In this document: piece by piece, positions 33,215 through 41,380 of the stretch
Layout of the letters: each line of letters starts with the position of its first letter
How positions within the stretch are numbered: the stretch's first letter is position 1
Origin: Segetibacter sp.
GTDB taxonomy: Bacteria > Bacteroidota > Bacteroidia > Chitinophagales > Chitinophagaceae
Length of the DNA: 64,000 nucleotides
Assembly: GCF_025963695.1 (NCBI RefSeq)
Contig: NZ_JAOQAH010000097.1
Coordinates: forward strand, 58,087 to 122,086
Direction of reading: 5' to 3'
Made by a program: the position numbers and the translations under genes
Notes under the pieces: generated by a model
Database searches by the model: none
The model's input: only the letters and a program-made list of their open reading frames with translations
Told to the model about the DNA's origin: nothing

Positions 33215-33631
33215 ATGGCAACGAAAAGAGAAATTTCCAATAATGAAGACTTGCGAAAAGCAATTAACGATTTGGAAGCTAAAGTACAGGTTCAGAAGCT
33301 GGAGATACAAGACAACTACGAGCAGGTAAAAGAGAATTTACGACCAAAAAGGGTTATAAAGAATACTTTTAGCTATGTAGCTGAAACTCCGGAGATTCAA
33401 AGAACTTTAGTTAATACAGTTATTGGCTTCATCTTAGGCTACGCTTCTAAAAAGGCTGTTGAGCTTCTGTCTGAAAAATCCCTTGATCGAACTATTCACA
33501 ACATGGTTAATCACCATATTACCAAGATAGAAAATAAAGAACCCGGCACTTTATTATCAAAGGGCATTACTCTTTTAAGGAAGCATACTCCTCACGACTC
33601 CCCGATTTATCCTTTTGTTCGATATAAATAG
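33215..33631 (+). CDS. Hypothetical protein of the YtxH/holin-like trio
   Basis: 138 residues from MATKREISNNEDLRKAINDLEAK (ATG at 33215; an earlier in-frame ATG overlaps the previous gene). Residues 8-45 look like a coiled coil. One glycine-bearing hydrophobic segment (TLVNTVIGFILGYASKKAVELL) follows, then a basic tail. No family recognised. Its adjacency to the holin-like gene suggests a shared membrane complex. Confidence 0.75.
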   Translation: MATKREISNNEDLRKAINDLEAKVQVQKLEIQDNYEQVKENLRPKRVIKNTFSYVAETPEIQRTLVNTVIGFILGYASKKAVELLSEKSLDRTIHNMVNHHITKIENKEPGTLLSKGITLLRKHTPHDSPIYPFVRYK

Positions 33632-33664
33632 TTTTTATTGCTTATCATAAACCAATTGTTTTTG

Positions 33665-33707
33665 TTAATTAAAAAGCCGCTACATAAAGTAGTGGCTTTT
33701 TAATTAA
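33665..33707 (+). terminator. Terminator after the YtxH trio
   Basis: 19-bp stem TTAATTAAAAAGCCGCTAC with one G-T wobble and a 5-nt loop ATAAA, ending in a T-run. Confidence 0.85.
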
Positions 33708-33845
33708 CGCAAGCTTTAGTTGCTTTTTCTAAGCCCTAAAACAGATACTAAGGAACGCTAATTCAGACATAGTTTTAGTCAAAAGGAAAATTCATCCCCC
33801 ATATATTTTCAACTATAATAAATTGCGCTCTTAAAATCCTTTCTC

Positions 33846-34880
33846 ATGCATAAGCCGGTGTTGGTTATAAAATTAGGAACAGCAGTGATAACCGGACCGG
33901 ATGGTAAAGCCGATGAGACGATTATAACGAAACTTGCTGAAGAAATTGCTGAACTAAGCCAATTGTATAAAGTGGTGCTGGTGTCGAGTGGGGCCGTGGG
34001 AAGTGGAAAGGCGTTTATTAAAAATTACAAGGGGACTTTGATTGAACGAAAGGCTGCCGCTGCAGTTGGAAATCCAATTCTTATACAGTTGTATTACAAG
34101 CATTTTTCGATGCATGGTTTAATTGTAGCACAAGCCCTTTGCGAGCGTCATCACTTCTCTAACCGTTCACAGTTTTTACAACTTAAAGAAACCTTTTATG
34201 AATTTTGGGATAACAACATTATCCCGGTAGTAAATGAAAATGACCTGGTAAGTAACGTGGAGCTGAAATTCTCAGACAACGATGAGCTGTCTACTTTAAT
34301 TGCAATTGGGTTTGACGCGGAAACCTTAATTATTTGCACCTCTGTTGGCGGCTTCCTTGATGATAATAAGGCTATCATTCCTTTTGTCGAAAAAATTGAC
34401 AGTCGAATTCTTAGTTATGTCAATTCGGAAAAGAGTTCAGTTGGTCTTGGTGGAATGCTTTCAAAGCTTACTTTTACGAGGTTAGCGACTTCGTTAGGAA
34501 TACAAGTTATTATGACTGGCTTGAACAAAGAAAACCCGTTGAGTGAAGCCCTTTCGGGGAACACGGGAACAACGTTTAAACCGAAAAAGTCAAACTTAAA
34601 AGCACGACAAAAATGGCTTGCAAGCGGCTCTATAACCCTTGGAAGTCTTCACGTTGATAAAGGAGCTGAAAAAGCGCTGAATGATCGAAGAAGTTTACTT
34701 GCCGTGGGGGTAAAAGAGGTAAAAGGCATTTTTTCTGCAGGTGAAGTAGTACAGTTAATTAATGAAGAGGAAACGATTATAGGCGTAGCGAAAGTAAGGC
34801 TTGCTGCATCGCAAATGGCAGAACAGGTTTCTAAAAAGAATGCACTGGCAGCTCATTGTGATGATATTGTTTTGTTCTAG
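33846..34880 (+). CDS. proB: Glutamate 5-kinase
   Basis: First step of proline synthesis: glutamate to glutamyl-5-phosphate. 344 residues. The amino-acid-kinase domain opens VLVIKLGTAVITGPDGK and contains LVSSGAVGSGK, AAAAVGNPILIQLYYKHF, NENDLVSNVELKFSDNDELSTLIA and GLGGMLSKLTFTRLATSLGI. The C-terminal ~90 residues (KWLASGSITLGSLHVDKGAEKALNDRRSLLAVGV) match the PUA-like ProB end. proA follows in the same direction, with a repeat copy between. Confidence 0.94.
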   Translation: MHKPVLVIKLGTAVITGPDGKADETIITKLAEEIAELSQLYKVVLVSSGAVGSGKAFIKNYKGTLIERKAAAAVGNPILIQLYYKHFSMHGLIVAQALCERHHFSNRSQFLQLKETFYEFWDNNIIPVVNENDLVSNVELKFSDNDELSTLIAIGFDAETLIICTSVGGFLDDNKAIIPFVEKIDSRILSYVNSEKSSVGLGGMLSKLTFTRLATSLGIQVIMTGLNKENPLSEALSGNTGTTFKPKKSNLKARQKWLASGSITLGSLHVDKGAEKALNDRRSLLAVGVKEVKGIFSAGEVVQLINEEETIIGVAKVRLAASQMAEQVSKKNALAAHCDDIVLF

Positions 34881-34966
34881 CCGTTTTTACTTTTTAATAT
34901 AATTCCCTTGTTCTCTTTACTTTTAAACAAATAATTCGATCAAAACAAGATCAATAGATGGCTACC

Positions 34967-35016
34967 GTACAAGGGAGCGTCGCAAGAAATGTTCAGCACG
35001 GGTTTATAGCCGAATA
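34967..35016 (+). repeat. 50-bp dispersed repeat, copy I, inside the proB-proA spacer
   Basis: GTACAAGGGAGCGTCGCAAG at the left end and TATAGCCGAATAC at the right, exactly 50 nt. It is a divergent member, 11 bp before the proA start. Confidence 0.65.
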
Positions 35017-35027
35017 CATAAAAAAAC

Positions 35028-36269
35028 ATGCAATCGATAGAGCCTCTCATAATAAAAACATATAAAGCAGCCGCATCTTTAAGAAATGCGACAGATGAGC
35101 AAGTAGTTAAAACCTTAAGTATGCTTGCTGATGCTATAGCAGATAATAAGGAAGCTATTGTAAAAGCGAATGAAAAAGATGTGGCGAGACAAGACGCGGG
35201 TGATCCAAAAACCGATCGTTTGCGATTGAATGTTGATCGTGTTTTAAATATTGCAAAAAGCATTAAGAAAGTGGCACAACTACCTAACCCCACGGGCAGG
35301 CAGTTAGAGCAAAGGACCTTGTATAATGGTTTGCAATTACAGAAAATAGCGGTGCCATTAGGTGTGGTGGGAGCTATTTACGAGTCGCGGCCAAATGTAA
35401 CTTATGACATAGCAGCTTTATGTATACGTAGCATGAACGGTTGTATTTTGAAAGGAAGTAGTGATGCTGAGAGCAGTAATATTGCCGCTATCGCACTGAT
35501 AAAAAATGCCCTACAGAAAAATGATATAGATCCTGATTGTGTAACCTTGCTTCCCCCGGCAAGGGAGTCGGTGCAGGAACTAATGACAGCGACAAAATAT
35601 GTTGACGTACTAATACCCCGTGGTTCAGAAAGCCTTATACAATTTGTAAGAAAGAATAGCATGGTACCAGTGATAGAAACGGGTGCCGGGGTGTGTCATA
35701 TTTATGTTGAGGAAGAAGCGGATATAGAAAAAGCTGTTAGAATTGTTGTAAATGCTAAAGTAACCAGGCCGTCAGTGTGTAATGCAGTGGATACCGTTGT
35801 AGTGGATAGCAAGATTGCAGGGCAGTTTTTAGAGAAGTTACAGCCAATGTTTAAAGAATATGGTGTGGAAATTTTTGCAGATCCAATAGCTTTGGATTTG
35901 CTAAAAGGTTATAGCCGGCTTCGAAAGGCTAGTTCTGAAGATTTTGGACGTGAATTTTTAAGTCTTAAATGTGCACTGAAAGTAGTGGACAATATTGATG
36001 AAGCTTTAGCGCATATACAGGAATATTCAACCAAACATTCTGAAGCTATTGTTTCGGAAAACAAAGCTAAATGCGAGCGGTTTATAAAAGAAGTAGATGC
36101 TGCTGTAGTGTATACAAATGCATCAACCCGGTTTACAGATGGAGAAGAATTTGGTTTGGGTGCGGAGATAGGCATTTCCACTCAAAAGTTACATGCCCGC
36201 GGACCGTTTGCTTTAGAGAAGTTGGTAACGGAGAAATGGATTGTTAAAGGAGATGGACAAATACGATAA
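35028..36269 (+). CDS. proA: Glutamate-5-semialdehyde dehydrogenase
   Basis: Second step of proline synthesis, reducing glutamyl-5-phosphate with NADPH. 413 residues. Visible blocks: KTYKAAASLRNATDEQ, PLGVVGAIYESRPNVTYDIAALC, ILKGSSDAESSN, VIETGAGVCHIYVEE, the catalytic cysteine in RPSVCNAVDT, and the C-terminal TRFTDGEEFGLGAEIGISTQKLHARGPFALEKL. All catalytic-site blocks are present. Confidence 0.96.
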   Translation: MQSIEPLIIKTYKAAASLRNATDEQVVKTLSMLADAIADNKEAIVKANEKDVARQDAGDPKTDRLRLNVDRVLNIAKSIKKVAQLPNPTGRQLEQRTLYNGLQLQKIAVPLGVVGAIYESRPNVTYDIAALCIRSMNGCILKGSSDAESSNIAAIALIKNALQKNDIDPDCVTLLPPARESVQELMTATKYVDVLIPRGSESLIQFVRKNSMVPVIETGAGVCHIYVEEEADIEKAVRIVVNAKVTRPSVCNAVDTVVVDSKIAGQFLEKLQPMFKEYGVEIFADPIALDLLKGYSRLRKASSEDFGREFLSLKCALKVVDNIDEALAHIQEYSTKHSEAIVSENKAKCERFIKEVDAAVVYTNASTRFTDGEEFGLGAEIGISTQKLHARGPFALEKLVTEKWIVKGDGQIR

Positions 36270-36273
36270 CCAT

Positions 36274-36317
36274 TTAAATAAGAAAGGAGCTGCTTTTGCA
36301 ACTCCTTTCTTATTTAA
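36274..36317. terminator. Bidirectional terminator between proA and the convergent DUF1080 gene
   Basis: 16-bp perfect stem TTAAATAAGAAAGGAG and its complement, ending two bases before the DUF1080 stop codon. A/T flanks give U-runs in both directions. Confidence 0.8.
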
Positions 36318-36318
36318 A

Positions 36319-37062
36319 CTACAGCTTTCTTATTTTAATATTCTTAAACCAAACCTCCTCTCCATGTTCCTGCAAAGCGATCTTTCCTTTTTTAAAGGTT
36401 CCAAAGCCGGGCATCGATTTAAACTTACTGCCAGCAATCATTTTCTCCCAGCTATCGTTCCACATAGTTGTTGTGACAATAGAGACTCCATTTAGAAAAA
36501 ATTGCAGTTTTCCATCCTTACACATTATTTCTGCATGGTTCCATTCTTCTGCCGGCTTAACAGGCTCAGATGAAGAAGAGATGAGGTCGTACAAGTCTCC
36601 TGCACGATGTTTAGGAATTTTTGCGTCGGCGTGGCCTGCGTTATCCAACACCTGCATTTCGGGCCCCGTTTCATAAGTGTTCCGATACTTCGCTTTGTCT
36701 TCATGCACATAAACGATAATTCCGCTGTTGCCTTTTTTAGCCAGCTTCCAATCTACTTTTAGATGGAAATTATCGTACTCTTCATTAGTCAAAATATCTT
36801 TGCTTTCATTGGCGGGCCAGTTCTTTCTGTCCGCAACATCCAGGTGCAATGACCCGTTATCAATATTCCAGGCATTTGCCACAGTGCTATAGCCGTAGCT
36901 ATGCCATCCATTTGTTGTCTTTCCGTCAAACAAAAGCTTCCAGCCCTCGCTTTTTTCCTGGGTTGATAACGAATTGTCTTGCATACTTAGGGAAGTCTTT
37001 TGTGCTGAGCTATTATTAAGAATAAGAACAACACCTATAACAACAAATAAAAAGTGTCTCAT
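36319..37062 (-). CDS. DUF1080 (3-keto-glycoside hydrolase/lyase-type) secreted protein
   Basis: 247 residues with an N-terminal signal (RHFLFVVIGVVLILNNSSAQ) and one DUF1080 domain: EGWKLLFDGKTTNGWHSYGY, WNIDNGSLHLDV, KDILTNEEYDNFHLKVDWKLAKKGNSGIIVYVHED, TYETGPEMQVLDNAGHAD, GDLYDL, EWNHAEIMCKDGKLQFFLNG, IALQEHGEEVWFKNIKIR. Members of this concanavalin-like family have been shown to cleave 3-keto-glycosides. The gene is followed 2 bp upstream by a cytochrome c and then a TIM-barrel protein, forming a minus-strand operon facing the GMC dehydrogenase genes. Confidence 0.9.
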   Translation of the reverse strand: MRHFLFVVIGVVLILNNSSAQKTSLSMQDNSLSTQEKSEGWKLLFDGKTTNGWHSYGYSTVANAWNIDNGSLHLDVADRKNWPANESKDILTNEEYDNFHLKVDWKLAKKGNSGIIVYVHEDKAKYRNTYETGPEMQVLDNAGHADAKIPKHRAGDLYDLISSSSEPVKPAEEWNHAEIMCKDGKLQFFLNGVSIVTTTMWNDSWEKMIAGSKFKSMPGFGTFKKGKIALQEHGEEVWFKNIKIRKL

Positions 37063-37064
37063 AC

Positions 37065-37460
37065 TTATTTCTTTAAAGCCAAAATATACTTGACCATTGT
37101 TTTTGCATCATCGTTAGATAATTGAGGATGCGGGGTCATTGCAATGGGTCCCCAAACACCTGCTCCGCCTTTGATAACTTTACCAGCTAAATTCTCTACC
37201 ACCTCATCGCTCATTTGGTATTTGGCGGCTACATCCTTGTAAGCCGGCCCTATCTTCTTCTGGCTCACGTCGTGGCAAGTAAAACAGTCGCTTTGCGCAA
37301 CCAGTTCAAGGCCTTTTTGATAGTCCGCACTTTTAGCGGCGGGCGCTGCTGCACCTTGCTTTGCCTCCTCTTTCGAATTTTCTTTTGAATCGTTACTGTC
37401 ATTGCCGCCGCAACTGATTACTACGCAGCTAAAGGAAAGAATTACAAATAGCTTTTTCAT
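37065..37460 (-). CDS. Class I cytochrome c lipoprotein
   Basis: 131 residues. Lipoprotein signal MKKLFVILSFSCVVISC (Cys17), then a Ser/Asn/Ala-rich linker and one haem-c domain. The haem is held by CFTCH (Cys59, Cys62, His63) and a Met ligand probably lies in IAMTPHP. KKIGPAYKDVAAKY and DDAKTMVKYILALKK are typical of c551/c552 monohaem cytochromes. It is a plausible electron acceptor for the GMC dehydrogenase nearby. Operonic with the DUF1080 gene. Confidence 0.9.
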   Translation of the reverse strand: MKKLFVILSFSCVVISCGGNDSNDSKENSKEEAKQGAAAPAAKSADYQKGLELVAQSDCFTCHDVSQKKIGPAYKDVAAKYQMSDEVVENLAGKVIKGGAGVWGPIAMTPHPQLSNDDAKTMVKYILALKK

Positions 37461-37489
37461 GATAAACTTTTAAATTGAAATTTTAATAA

Positions 37490-38545
37490 TTATACTAATC
37501 CTAAAATACTTTTATTAAGCTGGTCCTCATTATCAGAACCGGCAAAATCATCGAATGCCTTTTCGGTAACTCTTATGATATTATTGTCTATAAATATTGC
37601 GCCTTCCTTTGCACCTTCTTCGGGATGCTTTAAAGCGCACTCCCATTCCATTACCGCCCAGCCATCGTAATCGTAAGCGGTAAGCTTACTAAAAATGCCC
37701 TTAAAATCTACCTGTCCATCTCCGAGAGAACGGAACCGGCCTGCCCGCTTAACCCAGCTTTGATAACCACCGTATACACCCTGTTTTCCTGTAGAATTAA
37801 ATTCGGCATCTTTTACATGAAACATTTTAATACGTTCATGATAATAGTCTATATAAGTAAGATAGTCGAGGCACTGCAAAACAAAGTGCGATGGGTCATA
37901 TAACAGGCAAGCGCGTTTATGGTTGTTTACTTCTTCTAAAAACATCTCGTAGGTTTCGCCGTCGTGCAGATCCTCACCCGGGTGAATTTCATAGCAAAGG
38001 TCGATGCCAGCATCTTCGTAAGCATCAAGGATTGGTAGCCATCTTTTAGCTAGTTCGGCAAACCCCATTTCAACCAGGCCGGCCGGGCGTTGTGGCCACG
38101 GGTAAACAGTATGCCAAAGTAACGCACCACTGAAAGTAGCACTCGCTTTTAATCCCAGGTTTTGAGAAGCTTTAGCGGCAAATTTTACCTGCTGTATTGC
38201 CCACTCTGTTCTTGCTTTCGAATTGTTACGAACCTGCTCGGGGGCAAAGGAATCAAACATAGCATCATAGGCAGGATTAACCGCCACCAGTTGGCCTTGT
38301 AAGTGAGTTGATAGTTCAGTTATTTCCAGCCCACACTCATTTATCAGTCCCTTAAGTTCATCTGCATATGTTTTGCTTTCTGCGGCTTTTTGTAAGTCAA
38401 TGCATCGGGAGTCCCATGCTGGCAATTGCACCCCAACAAAACCTAAACCTTTTGCCCATTGACAAATACTTTTAAGATCATTAAAGGGTGGATTGTCACC
38501 CATAAACTGTGCGAGAAAAATGCCCGGTCCTTTTATTGTTTTCAT
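37490..38545 (-). CDS. Sugar phosphate isomerase/epimerase-type TIM-barrel protein (cytoplasmic)
   Basis: 351 residues, AP-endonuclease-2-like xylose-isomerase fold without a signal peptide. Metal-site residues are in AYEDAGIDLCYEIHPGEDLHDG, CLLYDPSHFVLQCLDYLTYI, MFHVKDAEFN, RFRSLGDGQVDFKGIF and GWAVMEWECALKHPEEGA. It is long for the family but complete. As first gene of the minus-strand operon with cytochrome c and DUF1080, a role in rearranging or hydrating the oxidised sugar is inferred. Confidence 0.85.
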   Translation of the reverse strand: MKTIKGPGIFLAQFMGDNPPFNDLKSICQWAKGLGFVGVQLPAWDSRCIDLQKAAESKTYADELKGLINECGLEITELSTHLQGQLVAVNPAYDAMFDSFAPEQVRNNSKARTEWAIQQVKFAAKASQNLGLKASATFSGALLWHTVYPWPQRPAGLVEMGFAELAKRWLPILDAYEDAGIDLCYEIHPGEDLHDGETYEMFLEEVNNHKRACLLYDPSHFVLQCLDYLTYIDYYHERIKMFHVKDAEFNSTGKQGVYGGYQSWVKRAGRFRSLGDGQVDFKGIFSKLTAYDYDGWAVMEWECALKHPEEGAKEGAIFIDNNIIRVTEKAFDDFAGSDNEDQLNKSILGLV

Positions 38546-39172
38546 ATTTAAGCGTTGCGTTTGGTCTTTAGAAAAATATATAAAATCTTATAGCAAAATA
38601 CAAAATAAGCAGGCCGACATTAGAACAACAAGTACAGTGAGTGACACAACAAAAGCTCCTCGAATACCTAAAGCTGGTAACATCTCAATAACTCTTTCAA
38701 CCCACCTCTTTCTTCAGCGGCCTTCGGCACTAGCCTAAATAACCATACCATTTACTCTATGAAACAGGCACAATATAAGCCATCATAAAAGTAAAATTAA
38801 AAGGCCTTGATAATAAATCAGCACGGCAGGTTTTGTTCACGTATGTACAATATTGCAACACTTGCTTTTTACAAAATTGCTTTTAAGCTAACATCCTCTT
38901 TTTTTGATAGCAAAATCAACGCATCTTAATTCGCTCCTGATTTTTTACCAGCAAAAACACGTAAACCCCAGTCTTAAATGTAGGCTCATCTTATTCAAGC
39001 CTTCTTCATTGGATCGATTAAATTATTAGGCCAAACGCCAAATGTATTTTATTAATTGCTACATTTATTTTCTACAACCTCATTACTACTAAAGAACTAT
39101 TTAACACTGTTTATCTTAAAGTCTTGGATATTGGTTTTGGCAAAAATTTCCTTTTATAAAAATCAACTGCTA
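38546..39172. other. Divergent intergenic region of the sugar-oxidation locus
   Basis: 627 bp separating the two divergent operons. It contains dispersed repeat copy F (38632-38681). I see no gene and no convincing TAnnTTTG element. Confidence 0.5.
38632..38681 (+). repeat. 50-bp dispersed repeat, copy F
   Basis: GTACAGTGAGTGACACAACA at the left end and AAAGCTGGTAAC at the right end, exactly 50 nt. Confidence 0.8.
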
Positions 39173-40423
39173 ATGAATTATGTTACCCGCTTCAAACTTT
39201 CTTTTATGATGTTCCTCAACTTTTTTGTTTGGGGTGGGTGGTATGTTACAATGGGCACTTACCTTAAATCAATTCCTGGTATAACCGATGTACAAGTTGG
39301 CATTGCTTACGGAACACAATCATTAGGCGCTATCATCGCTCCATTTGTTATCGGCCTGATTGCTGACCGTTATTTTGCTGCTCAAAAAATTCTGGGCGTC
39401 TTACATATTTTAGGAGCTGCTATTTTGTATTACATATCTACTATAAATAGCTTTTCAGCTTTTTATCCTGCCTTGCTTATTTATATGATTCTTTTTATGC
39501 CGACCCTTGCCCTGGTGAATGCAGTATCATTTAAACAGATTGATAATCCTGAAAAAGATTTTGCAAACATTCGTGTTTGGGGAACCGTAGGTTGGATCGT
39601 TGCAGGGCTCATCATTGCATGGTTATCGTGGGAGCAAAAAAGTAGCCTGCTTAATACCTTTCGTTTATCGGCAGGGGTATCAATAGTAATGGGACTGTTT
39701 AGTTTCACGTTGCCAAATACTCCACCGCCTAAAGCCGGAACTAAAACAAGTTTCCGTGAGATTATTGGCCTTGATGCTATCGGACTATTAAAAGATAAAA
39801 ACTTTCTTATCTTCTTTTTAGCCTCTTTGTTAATTTGTATTCCGCTTGCCTTTTACTACCAGGAAACTAATATTTTTCTAAATGAAATTAAGGTAGAAGG
39901 TGCGGCGGGCAAGATGACTTATGGTCAAATGTCGGAGCTACTATTCCTGTTTTTGATGCCCTTATTTTTCGTTCGGTTAGGTGTAAAGAAAATGTTGTTG
40001 ATAGCCATGATCGCGTGGGCGCTGCGGTATTTCTTGTTTGCTTATGGAGACATCGGATCGGGTATGTGGATGTTGTATGCAGGCATTATCCTCCATGGAA
40101 TTTGTTATGACTTTTTCTTTGTTACAGGCCAGGTATATACAAATGATGTGGCCGGTGAAAAAATACGATCTTCGGCGCAGGGAATGATTACGCTTGCAAC
40201 GTATGGCGTAGGTATGCTGATTGGTTTTTGGATTGCCGGATTGGTGGCAGAAAAATATGCGGTAGCAGGAGGAGGTCACCAATGGAAGAGTATATGGTTA
40301 GTTCCCGCATTTATATCTATAGTTGTATTTCTAATGTATGCTTTTCTTTTTAAAGAAGTTAAGAAGAAACCTATTTCTGAAGCAGAAGCGGAAAAAGGTT
40401 TAGCAACAAGCCCGGCAACATAG
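39173..40423 (+). CDS. MFS transporter, nucleoside:H+ symporter (NupG-like) family
   Basis: 416 residues from MNYVTRFKLSFMMFLNFFVWGGW (ATG at 39173; the upstream in-frame extension is low-complexity). Twelve hydrophobic segments. Family strings: FVWGGWYVTMGTYLKS, GTQSLGAIIAPFVIGLIADRYF, ANIRVWGTVGWIVAGLIIAW, LIGFWIAGLVAEKY. NupG-like permeases in Bacteroidota are often encoded in sugar-oxidation clusters, so the cargo may be a sugar derivative rather than a nucleoside. First gene of the plus-strand operon. Confidence 0.88.
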   Translation: MNYVTRFKLSFMMFLNFFVWGGWYVTMGTYLKSIPGITDVQVGIAYGTQSLGAIIAPFVIGLIADRYFAAQKILGVLHILGAAILYYISTINSFSAFYPALLIYMILFMPTLALVNAVSFKQIDNPEKDFANIRVWGTVGWIVAGLIIAWLSWEQKSSLLNTFRLSAGVSIVMGLFSFTLPNTPPPKAGTKTSFREIIGLDAIGLLKDKNFLIFFLASLLICIPLAFYYQETNIFLNEIKVEGAAGKMTYGQMSELLFLFLMPLFFVRLGVKKMLLIAMIAWALRYFLFAYGDIGSGMWMLYAGIILHGICYDFFFVTGQVYTNDVAGEKIRSSAQGMITLATYGVGMLIGFWIAGLVAEKYAVAGGGHQWKSIWLVPAFISIVVFLMYAFLFKEVKKKPISEAEAEKGLATSPAT

Positions 40424-40506
40424 GGGCTAGCAGATGCCGACGAACTTCATCGGCTAAAGGAAGCAGTATTTAATCTGTTTGAAATGCTTTCATTAATAAA
40501 ACTGTA

Positions 40507-41295
40507 ATGACAACAGTAAAAACAAACAACTTGAAAGGAAACATAAGGCACTCTGTTTGTTATTGGACCTACAATTTTATTCCTTTAGATGAACTGTGCG
40601 CAAGAGTAAAGGAAATTGGCTTTGCTGCTATTGACCTGGCAGGACCAAAAGATTGGCCAACTCTAAAGAAACTTGGTATTTATTCTTCTATGTGCAATGG
40701 TGCTGAAATTAGTCTTACAGAGGGATGGAATGACAGGCAATACCACGCCACTTTAATAAAAAGCTATACCGAACATATAAACCTTGTTGCTGATGCAGGC
40801 TATAAAAATCTTATTTGCTTCAGTGGTAACAGGAGAGGAATACCAGATGAGACTGGCTTGAAAAATTGCGCAGAGGGTCTACAAAAAATATTATCAATCG
40901 CTGAAAAGAAAGGAGTAGTTCTTCATATGGAATTATTGAACAGTAAAATTGATCATCCTGATTACATGTGTGACAAAACGATATGGGGTACCGAATTATG
41001 CAAAAGGCTAAATTCTGAAAACTTTAAATTATTGTACGACATCTATCACATGCAAATTGATGAGGGAGACGTAATAAGAACCATAAAAGAGCATCATCAT
41101 TATTTTGGACACTATCATACTGGCGGGGTACCCGACAGAAACGAAATAGATGACAACCAGGAATTGAATTACCCGGCTATACTAAGAGCTATAAAAGCCA
41201 CCGGTTTTAATGGTTTTGTTGCGCAGGAATTTATACCTGTTAAAGAAGACAAAATTTTATCATTAAGCGAGGCAATAAAAATTTGTGACGTGTAA
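40507..41295 (+). CDS. Hydroxypyruvate-isomerase-like TIM-barrel protein
   Basis: 262 residues, xylose-isomerase-like fold, no signal peptide. Motifs: SVCYWTYNFIPLDELCARVKEIGF, VVLHMELLNSKIDHPDYMCD, FKLLYDIYHMQIDEGDVIRTI, GHYHTGGVPDRNEIDDNQELNYPAILRAI and GFVAQEFIPVKED. These carry the Glu/Asp/His metal-binding set and match Hyi-type enzymes. The true substrate is unknown; in this operon a keto-sugar product is likely. Confidence 0.85.
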   Translation: MTTVKTNNLKGNIRHSVCYWTYNFIPLDELCARVKEIGFAAIDLAGPKDWPTLKKLGIYSSMCNGAEISLTEGWNDRQYHATLIKSYTEHINLVADAGYKNLICFSGNRRGIPDETGLKNCAEGLQKILSIAEKKGVVLHMELLNSKIDHPDYMCDKTIWGTELCKRLNSENFKLLYDIYHMQIDEGDVIRTIKEHHHYFGHYHTGGVPDRNEIDDNQELNYPAILRAIKATGFNGFVAQEFIPVKEDKILSLSEAIKICDV

Positions 41296-41380
41296 TTTCA
41301 ATAACCTTTAATTTTATAACTCCTTATTCTCAAGCAGGTTCAAATCCTCTTTATTAAAATTCTAACAATCAACGATTGGT

